Position numbers and translations under genes: made by a program
Assembly (NCBI RefSeq): GCF_020193575.1
Contig: NZ_JADYVD010000011.1
Coordinates: 62,001 to 126,000 of the forward strand
From: Ensifer sp. IC4062
GTDB lineage: Bacteria; Pseudomonadota; Alphaproteobacteria; Rhizobiales; Rhizobiaceae
DNA: 64,000 nt
Direction: 5' to 3'
Part shown: positions 1-8,796 of the stretch, one piece after another
Numbering within the stretch: the first letter of the stretch is position 1
How the letters are laid out: the number at the start of each line of letters is the position of its first letter
The notes under the pieces: model-generated
What the model saw: only the letters and a program-made list of their open reading frames with translations
Told to the model about the DNA's origin: nothing
Databases searched by the model: none

Positions 1-226
1 AACCCTGGCGGGCACCGGCCATGCCGCAAATGATGATCGGGAGATGGCCGGGAGCATCCGTCGCGGCCAGATGAGTGTCGAGAACTGCGTGGAAACCGAC
101 CTTCGCCGCCGTCGTCATGCCTTCAGCACTGCGGCGTTCCGCAAGGACCGCTCCGTCCTCCCCGACGAGCCACAACCGGAAACTCGTGGTTCCCCAATCG
201 ACCGCGGCATAATAGCCTGCCGTCAT
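1..226 (-). CDS. dgoK: 2-dehydro-3-deoxygalactonokinase (partial, 3' end outside window)
   Basis: Only the first 75 codons are present. The N-terminus reads MTAGYYAAVDWGTTSFRLW, and a CGMAGARQG motif falls near residues 68-76. Both are typical of DgoK, which phosphorylates 2-dehydro-3-deoxy-galactonate in the De Ley-Doudoroff galactose pathway in the cytoplasm. The start codon shares one base with the stop of the upstream dehydrogenase (TGATG), so the two are probably translationally coupled. The neighbouring dehydrogenase and IclR regulator fit sugar-acid catabolism. The family is assigned from the N-terminal phosphate-binding motifs only; another sugar kinase of this fold is possible but less likely. 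Confidence 0.8.
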   Translation of the reverse strand, partial: MTAGYYAAVDWGTTSFRLWLVGEDGAVLAERRSAEGMTTAAKVGFHAVLDTHLAATDAPGHLPIIICGMAGARQG

Positions 227-996
227 CAAAATACGCCTCCATCGATGATCATGGTCTGAGCCGTCATCGCCGCCGAGCAGTCCGATGCTAGGTAGAGGCA
301 TGGCCCCACAAGGTCGTCGGCTGTCAGCATGCGTTTCAGGCACTGTCTCTCTTGCATCCGTGCAATCGCGTCGTCGTCCAGCCACAGCCGCTTCTGTCGT
401 TCGGTGACGATCATGCCGGGCAGGATCGCGTTGACGCGAATATTGTCTGGCCCCAGTTTGCCGGCCACCGACTTTGTGAGCCCGATAATACCGGCTTTCG
501 CCGTCGCATAGGCAGGTACATCCGGCATATTGAGCATGAAGGCGATCGACGAAAAGTTGATGATCGACCCGCCGCCGGCGCGCTGCATATGGGGTGCCGC
601 TGACTGGCACATGAAGAACAGGTGCCTGAGATTGACGGACAGGCTTTCGTCCCAGCTTTCTTCCGAGACCGCTTCCAGTTGCTGCCGGTCATCACGCGCG
701 GCATTGTTGATGAGCACGCGGATCGAGCCGAGCGTGCCGGCGGCGGTTTCGACGGCCGCTTTCAAATCCGGGACCTGCCTTAGATCGGCGTGAATGAATT
801 GCGGTCTTCTTCCCGTTTCGACGACGAGCCTCTCGCAAAGCGCAAGGCTTTCTTCCTTAGCGATGTCAATGAAGGCCACGCGCGCATCTTGCCGCAAGAA
901 GGCCTCCACCAGGGCCGCGCCTATGCCCGAGCCACCGCCGGTTATAAGCACACCCTTGTTTTGCAGGTCGGGAAACTGACCGCTCGGCAATGGCAT
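226..996 (-). CDS. SDR-family oxidoreductase, probable galactose dehydrogenase
   Basis: This is a classical short-chain dehydrogenase of 256 residues. It has a TGGGSGIG nucleotide-binding motif at 19-26, NNA at 96-98, and the catalytic set Ser149, Tyr162 and Lys166 (YATAK). It ends INDGG-like with IIDGGVF. SDRs of this type oxidise sugars or sugar alcohols with NAD(P)+. Its coupling to dgoK suggests D-galactose 1-dehydrogenase activity, the first step of the De Ley-Doudoroff route; this substrate is inferred from context. The start at 996 has an AGGGAG sequence just upstream. A palindromic operator lies about 25 bp before the start, and an IclR gene is divergent, so repression relieved by sugar is likely. 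Confidence 0.85.
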   Translation of the reverse strand: MPLPSGQFPDLQNKGVLITGGGSGIGAALVEAFLRQDARVAFIDIAKEESLALCERLVVETGRRPQFIHADLRQVPDLKAAVETAAGTLGSIRVLINNAARDDRQQLEAVSEESWDESLSVNLRHLFFMCQSAAPHMQRAGGGSIINFSSIAFMLNMPDVPAYATAKAGIIGLTKSVAGKLGPDNIRVNAILPGMIVTERQKRLWLDDDAIARMQERQCLKRMLTADDLVGPCLYLASDCSAAMTAQTMIIDGGVF

Positions 997-1021
997 GGCT
1001 CCCTCTGTGCTTGTATTGGGG

Positions 1022-1038
1022 GTTCCATTATGTGGAAC
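1022..1038. promoter_or_regulatory. candidate IclR operator (17-bp palindrome)
   Basis: A perfect dyad GTTCCA-N5-TGGAAC lies in the 119-bp gap between the divergent dehydrogenase and IclR genes. A further TGGAA half-site lies at 1053-1057. TTCCA/TGGAA dyads are common targets of IclR-family regulators. The binding protein is inferred from proximity. Confidence 0.55.
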
Positions 1039-1115
1039 ATTGTTTTACTATCTGGAATTATCGCGCCATTGCTTTAGTCCTGTCAAGGCACGACGCCGCT
1101 GATCGAGCCAGTGAT

Positions 1116-1928
1116 ATGAGCGAAACCAAGACGACCGACGCAGAGATTGAAATCGCCGGAACCGGTACGCTCGGCAAGGCCATGGCGGTTCTCGAGGCGG
1201 TGGTGACGGCCGGCGGACCGCAGCGGTTCACGGATATTGTTCAGTCCGTCGGGCAGCCGCGCGGTACGGTGCATCGGCTGCTTAGTCACCTGGTCGAGGA
1301 AGGCTTGCTCGTTCAGAGCCGTGACCTGTCTTACGAGCCGGGCCTGCGCCTGTTGAAGCTCGCCCACCGTTCCTGGTCCGGCAACCGCTTCCGTGACATC
1401 GCTGAACCGCACCTGTTGCGCTTGCACGAAATGACCGGCGAGACGGTTCATCTCGGTGTCCTGCAGGAGACGGAGATCATCTATGTCGACAAAGTCGAGA
1501 GCCGTCAGACGGTGCGGATGAGCTCGCAGATCGGCAAAGCCTCACCGGCCTATTGCACAGGCATCGGCAAGGCCGCGCTATCGTCACTGCCGCAGCCCGA
1601 ATTGATGCGCATTGCCGCAAAAATGAAATTCCATCCGTTCACGGCCCATACGCATCGCTCTGCGGCCGGACTGCTCGCCGAAATCGATGAAATTCGCCGT
1701 GATGGACACGCATTTGACCGGGAGGAACACGAGGCGGAAATCTGCTGCGTCGCAGCGCCAATCTTCATTCCGGAACACGATCTGGTTGCGGGCGTGTCAG
1801 TCACCGGGCCCGCCTATCGTGTCAACATGGCGCAGTTGGCGGCCTGGGCGGAGGTCGTACGGGAGACAGCAGCAAAGATCGAGGAGGAGGTCCGAATGCG
1901 TCTTGGCCCCGGGCGCAATGGACGTTAA
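1116..1928 (+). CDS. IclR-family transcriptional regulator
   Basis: The protein has 270 residues from this ATG; upstream in-frame codons would run into the divergent promoter, so the later start is preferred. An N-terminal winged helix (about 20-75, with PRGTVHRLLSHLVEEGLL) is followed by the IclR effector-binding domain (about 90-260, including AYCTGIGKAALSSLP and CCVAAPIF). It is divergent from the dehydrogenase-dgoK operon and probably controls it by binding the palindrome at 1022-1038. The ligand is probably a galactose- or galactonate-derived metabolite; this is inference from the neighbours. Confidence 0.88.
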   Translation: MSETKTTDAEIEIAGTGTLGKAMAVLEAVVTAGGPQRFTDIVQSVGQPRGTVHRLLSHLVEEGLLVQSRDLSYEPGLRLLKLAHRSWSGNRFRDIAEPHLLRLHEMTGETVHLGVLQETEIIYVDKVESRQTVRMSSQIGKASPAYCTGIGKAALSSLPQPELMRIAAKMKFHPFTAHTHRSAAGLLAEIDEIRRDGHAFDREEHEAEICCVAAPIFIPEHDLVAGVSVTGPAYRVNMAQLAAWAEVVRETAAKIEEEVRMRLGPGRNGR

Positions 1929-2126
1929 CTCCGCTTTACGGTAAATTAGGGACTTCGACTGGACGAGGTGTTTCGAGATCACTAGCTTGCGAGATATCAG
2001 GCACGCCGCTACGGCCGGTTGCAAGTATCTGAAGTGAAATCTGGTTTTTGGCGGAAGTTTTGACGTAGTTTTATCACGGCGAAAGCGGCCTCGCTCGATC
2101 GGGCGCGGGATGTTGGAGACGAGCGG

Positions 2127-2867
2127 GTGGTAGATTTCAGCGCAGAAATATCCTCATTGATTCTCCCGGGCGGGCGCTCGGTCGCGGGAGCGCTGAGCGA
2201 TGAAGACGACATCAAGCGGGTTCTCGGTCAGATAGCGGACGCCTACGGCTTTCGGGGATTCCTGGTTTTGTCGGTCCCGGATGTCGGATGTCACAGCCTG
2301 GCCGCGCAGGCGCTGATGACGACCTGGCCATCGGAGTTCCTCAGGAGCTACGACAGCGCTCGTCTTATCGATGGCAGCCCAGTCATCCAGCGACTGCGCC
2401 GAAGCACGATTCCGTTCACCTACGATGCCCATCAGCTTGCGCGCAGGCGGCTTGACGGTAAGGGTGATGCCGCGGTTTGCGTCTTCGAAGCGGCCGGTCT
2501 GCCGCGTGGTCTCTATTTGCCGGTTCATGATGCATCCGGGCGCCGCGCCGCTGTCGCCTTTGGTGGCAGCAGAGAACTGGTGTCTAGCGACGAGATGCAG
2601 GCGCTCAACCTTTGGGCGGGCCTGCTCTATAGTCGGCTGAGCGAGGTGCGAGGACGCGATAGGCGGGGGCCCGGCAGCCTTTCCCGTCGTGAGATTGAGT
2701 GCCTGCGCTGGGCCGCCGCGGGTAAGACGACCGTGGAGATGGCCAGAATCATGGCGCTTTCCGAATACACGGTGAACCATTATCTCAATCGCGCTACACG
2801 TAAATTGGATTCCGTCAACCGTGTTCAGACCGTTGCCAAGGCCATGCGTGCAGGCCTGATCAACTGA
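2127..2867 (+). CDS. LuxR-family transcriptional regulator (first of tandem pair)
   Basis: The protein has 246 residues and begins with GTG. The N-terminal 170 residues look like a diverged autoinducer-binding fold (LRSYDSARLIDGSPVIQRL, where LuxR proteins carry a Y-x-D-P-type ligand pocket). The C-terminus (about 178-245) is a LuxR helix-turn-helix: LSRREIECLRWAAAGKT and LSEYTVNHYL. No LuxI-type synthase is nearby, so it is a LuxR solo. It is followed by a paralogue 139 bp downstream in the same direction. The ligand and targets are unknown. Confidence 0.82.
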   Translation: MVDFSAEISSLILPGGRSVAGALSDEDDIKRVLGQIADAYGFRGFLVLSVPDVGCHSLAAQALMTTWPSEFLRSYDSARLIDGSPVIQRLRRSTIPFTYDAHQLARRRLDGKGDAAVCVFEAAGLPRGLYLPVHDASGRRAAVAFGGSRELVSSDEMQALNLWAGLLYSRLSEVRGRDRRGPGSLSRREIECLRWAAAGKTTVEMARIMALSEYTVNHYLNRATRKLDSVNRVQTVAKAMRAGLIN

Positions 2868-3006
2868 GTTTCATTTTTCGGAGAGGCTGGACGGAATATG
2901 CGGCTCGCAAAGCGGGGGAAATACACAGCCTTTTGCGCATGATTAGCGCCGAACGTCGATCATCTGTTGGCTTGGTCGACGGCTCGGGCTATTTGATAAT
3001 CGATGA

Positions 3007-3780
3007 ATGCCATGGAACGCGCGAATGCAAGATACGATGACGGCCGGGATGACTGACACCGATCTGCCCCGGGGCGGTGATTTTGCGTCTGAAATCGCAA
3101 GGCTTGAGACCCAATTCGATATCATCCGCTACATGCGGAGGATCACGCAGCTCTTTGGTTTCAAGGTCTTTCTCATCTGTTCGATTCCCGCGATCGAAGT
3201 GGAGAGGCTGGCGGCGACGACCGTCATATCCAACATGCCGGCCGAGCTCCTCAACAAGTATGATAGCCTGTCGATGCTGCGCTTTAGCACGGGCGTGCGT
3301 CGCTTGAGGGAGACCACGACGCCGTTCCAAATCACGCTCGAAGGCTGGGAAAACGAGGGCGGCAAGCCGGCATCGGCTGCAGATTACATCGCCATGTTGC
3401 GCGAGAACGGTCTGCTGCAGGCAAACTACTTCCCGGTCCACGACGCCGAAGGCGGTCGTGGTGCAGTCATTCTCATGGGACCGGAGGCGGATCTGCCGAT
3501 GACGGCGGCGATGGAATTGCAGATGATCGCGATCCACGTCTACAACCGATTGGCGGAGATCGGCGCTGTCTGGAAGAACAACAATACCATCCTGTCCGAG
3601 CGCGAAATCCAGTGCCTGAGCTGGACGGCGGCCGGCAAGACCAGCGCCGAAATCGCCGGTATCCTTGGCCTCTCCGAGCACACCGTCAATCACTATCTCA
3701 ATCACGTTACCAAGAAACTCGACGCCGTAAACCGCACGCAGGCGGTCGTGAAGGCGATGAAGAAGGGCTACATCAGCTGA
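3007..3780 (+). CDS. LuxR-family transcriptional regulator (second of tandem pair)
   Basis: The protein has 257 residues and is paralogous to the preceding regulator. Shared features are the GFxxFLxxSxP segment, a YFPVHDAEG core and the C-terminal LSEREIQCLSWTAAGKT / LSEHTVNHYL helix-turn-helix. Alternative in-frame ATGs exist at 3025, 3037 and 3049, and the start is uncertain within these. The N-terminal half resembles a LuxR autoinducer-binding domain, but the usual Asp-Pro pair is replaced (MLRFSTGVRRL). A RIME-like repeat begins about 12 bp after the stop. Confidence 0.82.
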   Translation: MPWNARMQDTMTAGMTDTDLPRGGDFASEIARLETQFDIIRYMRRITQLFGFKVFLICSIPAIEVERLAATTVISNMPAELLNKYDSLSMLRFSTGVRRLRETTTPFQITLEGWENEGGKPASAADYIAMLRENGLLQANYFPVHDAEGGRGAVILMGPEADLPMTAAMELQMIAIHVYNRLAEIGAVWKNNNTILSEREIQCLSWTAAGKTSAEIAGILGLSEHTVNHYLNHVTKKLDAVNRTQAVVKAMKKGYIS

Positions 3781-3792
3781 TCGCCGGCGCTG

Positions 3793-3895
3793 CAGCACCG
3801 CGCGTCCCTTCAGGCGCGCAAACGGCGCTGTGGTACTTTGAATTGCTGCATGTTTTTATCGGGTATGATTCAAGGAGACATGCAGCTTAGCAGCG
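3793..3895 (+). repeat. RIME1-like intergenic mosaic element, copy 1
   Basis: This is a copy of a roughly 100-bp element seen seven times in the window. It consists of a GC-rich dyad (CACCGCGCGTC ... GCGCTGTGG), then ACTTTGAATTGCTGCATG, then a second dyad ending in ACATGCAG. The second dyad is damaged here (TATCGGGTATGATTCAAGG in place of the usual paired AAATCG arms). Its size and two-palindrome structure match what I recall of the rhizobial element RIME1; the name is inferred. Confidence 0.75.
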
Positions 3896-4055
3896 TGCCT
3901 CCCGCACGCGTACAGAATTTGTTGTCTGCGCGCCTCGCCTTTGTGCGAAAATAGTTTGCTTGCTCAGAAATAGTGCAGTCACCGCTGACCGCATTTCTGA
4001 TGTACATAAGTCTCTCCCAATTGAAATGACTGGATTTTTCCAATTGGCGCGAATC

Positions 4056-4071
4056 TGGCACGCATCATGCA
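4056..4071 (+). promoter_or_regulatory. sigma-54 type -24/-12 promoter
   Basis: TGGCACG-N4-ATGCA matches the RpoN consensus (TGGCACG-N4-TTGCA) at 11 of 12 defined positions, with the essential GG and GC exactly 10 bp apart. It faces rightwards. Transcription would begin near 4082 and meet the terminator at 4135-4204, well before the mrp start at 4357. Confidence 0.55.
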
Positions 4072-4081
4072 TGTATCTTGT

Positions 4082-4204
4082 TGTGTCCAGAGGGGACTAC
4101 AATAAAAACAGCGCCCACGAAGGTTGCGAGGAAGCAGGGCCGCCGCCCGTCGTTTGTGATCCCGGATGTACGGACACGAAGATCGGCTGGCGGCCCTGTT
4201 TTTC
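4082..4204 (+). ncRNA. candidate sigma-54-dependent small RNA
   Basis: A transcript of about 120 nt is predicted between the sigma-54 type promoter at 4056-4071 and a strong intrinsic terminator. No convincing reading frame lies within it. The 3' part is a long hairpin, with a 10-bp perfect outer stem (CAGGGCCGCC / GGCGGCCCTG) and partly paired interior, followed by TTTTT. The existence of the RNA is inferred from promoter plus terminator; I do not recognise its family. The alternative is that the promoter serves mrp and the hairpin is an attenuator. Confidence 0.4.
4135..4204 (+). terminator. intrinsic terminator of candidate small RNA
   Basis: The perfect 10-bp stem (4135-4144 with 4189-4198) has a structured 44-nt loop and is followed directly by a T5 run. 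No protein gene ends nearby (the LuxR gene stops 355 bp earlier and a repeat intervenes). Confidence 0.6.
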
Positions 4205-4245
4205 CTAATCTGTCGCATTGGCGAACCGCTCCGCCTCAATTATCT

Positions 4246-4329
4246 ACTGCATAATTCCTTAAATCGGGTCAGATTTGGGGTTAAATATCCAGTGGCTCAA
4301 AGTGTTACCGCCTGAACGACTCGGGCGCC
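4246..4329 (-). repeat. degenerate RIME1-like element, copy 2
   Basis: A decayed reverse-oriented copy: ACTGCATAATTCCTTAAATCG and CTCAAAGTGTTACCGC align with the ACTGCATGATTC...AAATCG and TTCAAAGTGCTACAGCG parts of the element. The inner palindrome has lost its symmetry. It lies immediately upstream of mrp. Confidence 0.55.
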
Positions 4330-4356
4330 GTAACGAAGACAGATGAAGAGGGCGGC

Positions 4357-5514
4357 ATGCCGGACGTAACCAGGGAAACGGTTCTTGAAAAGCTGCGGAG
4401 CGTGCGCGGTCCGGACATGGAGGGCAATATCGTCGACCTCGGCCTTGTCTCCGACGTCTTCATTTCCGACGGCAAGGCCTATTTTTCGATCACCGTGCCG
4501 GCCGATCGGGCGAAGGAGCTTGAACCGATGCGCGCCGCGGCGGAGAGGGTCGTGCGCGAAATTCCCGGCATCAAGGCGGCAATGGTTGCACTGACGGCGG
4601 ATCGCAAGGCGGCGCCGCAGGCGGCGCCGGTCCAGACACCGCGGCAGGTTCCGCCTGCAGCCCACGGGCACGGTCAGCGTCCCGCCGGTGGCGCACCGGC
4701 AAAGGCGGGGATCCCGGGCGTCGGCGCGATTATCGCCGTTGCTTCCGGCAAGGGCGGTGTCGGCAAATCGACGACATCGGTGAACCTGGCGCTCGCACTG
4801 CAGGCAAACGGCTTGAAGGTCGGTCTGCTTGACGCCGATATCTACGGCCCTTCCATGCCGCGTCTTTTGAAAATCAGCGGCCGGCCGCAACAGATCGAAG
4901 GGCGGCTCATTCGCCCGATGGAAAACTACGGGTTGACGGTCATGTCGATGGGATTCCTCGTTGACGAGGAAGTTGCCATGATATGGCGTGGTCCGATGAT
5001 CCAGTCGGCTCTGCTGCAGATGCTGCGCGAGGTGGCCTGGGGCGACCTCGACATTCTCGTCGTGGATATGCCGCCCGGCACGGGTGACGCGCAACTGACC
5101 ATGGCCCAGCAGGTGCCGCTGGCCGGCGCCGTCATCGTCTCGACGCCGCAGGACCTCGCACTCGTCGATGCGCGCAAGGGCCTCACGATGTTCCGAAAGG
5201 TGGAAGTCCCGGTTCTCGGCATCGTCGAGAACATGAGTTACTTCGTGGCGCCCGACACGGGCAAGCGTTACGACATCTTTGGTCATGGTGGCGCGCGCAA
5301 GGAAGCCGAGCGCATCGGTGTGCCGTTTCTCGGCGAGGTGCCTTTGACGATGGGCATTCGCGAAACCTCCGACGCGGGAACGCCGATGGTGGTTTCCGAA
5401 CCCGACGGCGAGATCGCGCGCATCTACCGGGATATCGCAGCAAGGGTCTGGGAACAGGTTTCGGCGGCTCGCCAGAGCAAGAGCAGAACGATGCCCGATA
5501 TCGTCTTCGAATAG
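4357..5514 (+). CDS. apbC: Mrp/ApbC-family P-loop iron-sulfur carrier
   Basis: The protein has 385 residues. An N-terminal MIP18/DUF59 domain (about 5-80) and a Pro/Ala-rich linker (about 84-120) precede the Mrp ATPase. The ATPase has a deviant Walker A GKGGVGKS at 131-138 and the DMPPGTGD motif near 237-244. Members load or carry [4Fe-4S] clusters onto target apoproteins in the cytoplasm. The usual CxxC pair in the ENMS...C..C segment is absent: residues 291-302 read ENMSYFVAPDTG. I recall that rhizobial homologues share this loss, which would affect the classical dimer-bridging cluster site. The gene stands alone, downstream of a repeat and the candidate small RNA. Confidence 0.92.
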   Translation: MPDVTRETVLEKLRSVRGPDMEGNIVDLGLVSDVFISDGKAYFSITVPADRAKELEPMRAAAERVVREIPGIKAAMVALTADRKAAPQAAPVQTPRQVPPAAHGHGQRPAGGAPAKAGIPGVGAIIAVASGKGGVGKSTTSVNLALALQANGLKVGLLDADIYGPSMPRLLKISGRPQQIEGRLIRPMENYGLTVMSMGFLVDEEVAMIWRGPMIQSALLQMLREVAWGDLDILVVDMPPGTGDAQLTMAQQVPLAGAVIVSTPQDLALVDARKGLTMFRKVEVPVLGIVENMSYFVAPDTGKRYDIFGHGGARKEAERIGVPFLGEVPLTMGIRETSDAGTPMVVSEPDGEIARIYRDIAARVWEQVSAARQSKSRTMPDIVFE

Positions 5515-5816
5515 ATTTGCGTCGCTCGTCCGAGCAGGCTAGGTTGCGCTGAAATGAAAACCTGTGGGGACAGGCATGCGCAAATGGCGATTGATTTTGC
5601 GTGCATGTTGCGCCATATGCCTTGCCGCGCCTGCGCAAGGTGATCGGCTTAATGCCTCTCGCCGGAGACTATCGCCTCCCGCGACAAACGATTGAGGATT
5701 TGTCGTGCAGGGCGGACGCTTCATCTGATGAATCTGCATTTTGGAAATCGTGTGGCGGTTGATCGCTTCAGAGCTTCGTCGATTGCCCTTGTTGGCTGCA
5801 TCAAAAGGGCAGCGGC
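5515..5816. other. intergenic region with no recognised gene
   Basis: About 300 bp between apbC and the CorA gene. Reading frames here are short and overlap one another without a convincing ribosome binding site. No terminator with a T-run is evident. A promoter for the CorA-Kup pair is expected here but I cannot place it. Confidence 0.5.
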
Positions 5817-6794
5817 ATGATCACGGGGTACTGCAAGAACGGTTACGCCGTTGCCTTGTCGGCGGCAGAGCCGCCGGCGTCCCTGCGTCCCGATATCGTC
5901 TGGATTGATCTCGTCGAGCCAAGCAAGGCGGAAGATCTGATGATGGAGCAATTGCTGGGGATCCCCATCCCGACGCGGGACGACCTGAAGGATATCGAGC
6001 CGTCAAGCCGCCTTTATACCGAGAACGACACCGTGTTCATGACGGCGTCGTTGGTCTATCGCAGCGACACGGAGATTCCGGGCCTGACCGATGTCGGCTT
6101 CATTCTTTCGGGCGGCCGGCTGGTGACGATCCGTTATGCGGAACCCAGGGCGTTCGGGTTGTTCAAAGCAGGTATGCATCGGATTCCCGGAGGCTGCCGC
6201 AACGGCGCCGTGCTTCTCACCCGGCTGCTCGAGACGATTGCCGACCGGACGGCGGAAATCCTGGAGCAGGCCGTGGACAAAATAGACGGCCTGTCGATCG
6301 AGGTCTTCGGCGACAAAGCGGTCGGCAGACGCCGGCCGCCGCATCTGCTCGAGGCACGGCTGCGCGATGTCGCGGGTCACCACAGGCTGGTCGCAAAAAC
6401 GCGTGACAGCCTAGCTTCGCTTTCTAGGCTCTTGACCTTCGTCTACACTGTTCCCGCCATACAGGAAGACAAGGACAGTCGCGAACTCTGCCGCTCGATA
6501 TCTCGGGACATCCAATCGCTCTCCGAGCACGCGGCGTTCATCTCGGGAAACATCACCTTTCTGCTGGATGCCTCACTTGGCCTTATCAATGTCGAGCAGA
6601 ATGCGATTATCAAGATCTTCTCGATCGCATCCGTAGTTCTCTTACCGCCGACCCTCGTCGCTTCCATTTACGGCATGAATTTCCGTGTGATGCCGGAGCT
6701 GGAATGGCAGCTCGGCTATCCGTGGGCGCTGGCGGCCATGGTGATTTCGGCCGTGATACCCTTCTTCTTCTTCCGTTGGAAAGGCTGGCTCTAA
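5817..6794 (+). CDS. CorA-family divalent cation transporter
   Basis: The protein has 325 residues. The cytoplasmic N-terminal domain is followed by two C-terminal membrane helices (about 265-284 and 301-318). The signature YGMNF lies at 285-289 between them, and the tail is basic (RWKGWL). CorA channels form inner-membrane pentamers that import Mg2+ or move Co2+/Ni2+. The loop after GMN (RVMPELEW) keeps the acidic 'MPE' pattern of Mg2+-type CorA, unlike the second CorA-like protein at 54165-55154. The stop is 18 bp before the start of kup, suggesting co-transcription of two cation transporters. Confidence 0.9.
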   Translation: MITGYCKNGYAVALSAAEPPASLRPDIVWIDLVEPSKAEDLMMEQLLGIPIPTRDDLKDIEPSSRLYTENDTVFMTASLVYRSDTEIPGLTDVGFILSGGRLVTIRYAEPRAFGLFKAGMHRIPGGCRNGAVLLTRLLETIADRTAEILEQAVDKIDGLSIEVFGDKAVGRRRPPHLLEARLRDVAGHHRLVAKTRDSLASLSRLLTFVYTVPAIQEDKDSRELCRSISRDIQSLSEHAAFISGNITFLLDASLGLINVEQNAIIKIFSIASVVLLPPTLVASIYGMNFRVMPELEWQLGYPWALAAMVISAVIPFFFFRWKGWL

Positions 6795-6811
6795 GAGCCA
6801 GTTGGACACGT

Positions 6812-8713
6812 ATGTCTCAATTGTCTGCCCCTGCTGTACACGGGTCCGAGAATATGCGCCGCCTGCTCGTCCTCGGGCTTGGATCGATCGGCGTCGTCTA
6901 CGGCGATATCGGCACCAGCCCGCTCTATGCATTTCGCGAGGCTCTGCGGCCGGTTTCACATGACGGCGTAACGGACGTCGAGATCATCGGATTGATCTCG
7001 TTGATGATCTGGGCACTGACGATCATCGTCACGATCAAATACGTGCTCTTCCTGTTGCGGGCCGATAACCAGGGCGAAGGCGGCACGCTTTCGTTGCTTG
7101 CTCTTTTGATGAAGACCGCGAACGGCCACACGGCGATTCTCTTCTTCATGGGGATTGCCGGAGCAGCCTTGTTCATCGGCGACGCGATGATAACGCCGGC
7201 ACTGTCGGTTCTCTCGGCGGTCGAGGGGCTGAAGCTGGTGACGCCGGACCTTTCCGATTACGTTGTGCCGATCGCCGTCATCATTCTGTTGCTGCTCTTC
7301 GCCGTGCAATCGAAGGGTACCGCTGCAGTCTCCAATTTCTTCGGGCCGATCACCCTTGTCTGGTTCTTGGTGATGGGCGCTGTCGGTCTGCTACACATCG
7401 CCGACGATCTGTCGATCTTCGCTGCGTTCAATCCGCTGTACGCCGCCACGTTCATGCTCAATGAAGGCTTCGTCGGCATCATTGTGCTCGGCGCGGTCTT
7501 CCTGACCGTTACCGGCGCGGAGGCGCTCTATGCCGACCTCGGCCATTTTGGTCGGCGGCCGATCCAATGGGCATGGTTCACTGTCGTGTTCCCGGCACTC
7601 ACGCTGAATTATCTCGGCCAGGGTGCGTTCGTGCTCAAGAACCCGCAGGCGATGTCCGATCCTTTCTTCCTGATGTTTCCGAAATGGGCGCTGCTTCCCG
7701 CTGTCATCCTCGCGACGGCGGCGACGATCATCGCCAGTCAGGCCGTGATTACCGGCGCCTTTTCCCTGACGCGTCAGGCAATCCATCTCGGGTTCCTGCC
7801 GCGCATGGCGATATTCCACACATCCGAGACCCATACGGGCCAGATCTATCTGCCGAACGTCAACACGCTGCTCATGTTCGGCGTCATGGCCCTGGTCTTC
7901 ATGTTCGGTTCCTCCGAGGCCTTGGCGACCGCCTACGGTATCTCCGTCACGGGTGCCATGGTCGTGACTACGATTCTGTCCTTCGAGTTCCTACGCGCCC
8001 GCTGGAACTGGTCGGCCTGGTGGGCGGCCAGCGCATTGTTGCCGCTGTTCGTGCTGGAATTCGTCTTCCTCGGCGCCAACATGCTGAAAATCCATGATGG
8101 CGGCTACGTGCCGATATTGATCGCGGCGACCTTCATCATAATCATGTGGACCTGGAAGCGCGGCACGGAACTGCTGCACGCCAAGACGCGGCACATCGAC
8201 ATTCCGCTGGCAAGCTTCATCAAGTCGATCGAACGCAAGAGCGAGCATGCGCCGGCGGCGGTACCCGGCACGGCGATCTTCCTGACAAGCGATCCGGAGT
8301 CGACACCAGCGGCCCTCCTTCACAACATCAAGCACAATCACGTGCTGCACATGCAGAACTTCATCCTGACGATCCGTACGGCCAACATACCGAAAGTACC
8401 GAAGGAGGAGCGGGTCAGCGTAAAGCCACTGTCCGAACGCTTCACGCTGCTCGAGATGAAGTTCGGTTTCATGGAGACCCAGAACGTCTCCCAGGCGCTT
8501 GGTCTTTTCCGCAAGTCGGGGCTGAAATTCGACATCATGTCGACGTCTTTCTATCTCGGACGCCGCAAGCTTGTGCCCGACGCGCAGTCCGGCATGCCGC
8601 CCTGGCAGGATCGTCTGTTTATTGCGCTCGCCAGCGCGGCGATCGATCCCTCTGACTATTTCCGTCTGCCGACCAACCGCGTGGTCGAACTCGGCTCTCA
8701 CGTGATCATCTGA
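6812..8713 (+). CDS. kup: Kup-family potassium uptake protein
   Basis: The protein has 633 residues from this ATG, matching the usual Kup length; a longer in-frame extension overlaps the CorA gene and is not favoured. The conserved start [19 protein letters not shown] is followed by about twelve hydrophobic helices to residue 440 or so, with [18 protein letters not shown] within. A soluble C-terminal domain follows (about 450-633). Kup proteins are proton-coupled low-affinity K+ importers of the inner membrane. It is adjacent to the CorA gene in the same direction and probably in one transcript. Confidence 0.95.
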   Translation: MSQLSAPAVHGSENMRRLLVLGLGSIGVVYGDIGTSPLYAFREALRPVSHDGVTDVEIIGLISLMIWALTIIVTIKYVLFLLRADNQGEGGTLSLLALLMKTANGHTAILFFMGIAGAALFIGDAMITPALSVLSAVEGLKLVTPDLSDYVVPIAVIILLLLFAVQSKGTAAVSNFFGPITLVWFLVMGAVGLLHIADDLSIFAAFNPLYAATFMLNEGFVGIIVLGAVFLTVTGAEALYADLGHFGRRPIQWAWFTVVFPALTLNYLGQGAFVLKNPQAMSDPFFLMFPKWALLPAVILATAATIIASQAVITGAFSLTRQAIHLGFLPRMAIFHTSETHTGQIYLPNVNTLLMFGVMALVFMFGSSEALATAYGISVTGAMVVTTILSFEFLRARWNWSAWWAASALLPLFVLEFVFLGANMLKIHDGGYVPILIAATFIIIMWTWKRGTELLHAKTRHIDIPLASFIKSIERKSEHAPAAVPGTAIFLTSDPESTPAALLHNIKHNHVLHMQNFILTIRTANIPKVPKEERVSVKPLSERFTLLEMKFGFMETQNVSQALGLFRKSGLKFDIMSTSFYLGRRKLVPDAQSGMPPWQDRLFIALASAAIDPSDYFRLPTNRVVELGSHVII

Positions 8714-8771
8714 GCGGCTTTCCGAAGACTGCTGTCCTACACGTCAAGGGTCGCTGGTACGCGTGATGCTG

Positions 8772-8796
8772 CATTAACCAAACATCAAGGTTAATG
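8772..8796. promoter_or_regulatory. dyad CATTAACC-N9-GGTTAATG
   Basis: Perfect 8-bp arms flank a 9-nt spacer in the 5' region of the cell wall hydrolase gene. TTAACC-type half-sites recall CtrA recognition in alphaproteobacteria, but the spacing is not the canonical TTAA-N7-TTAA. The regulator is unknown. Confidence 0.35.
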
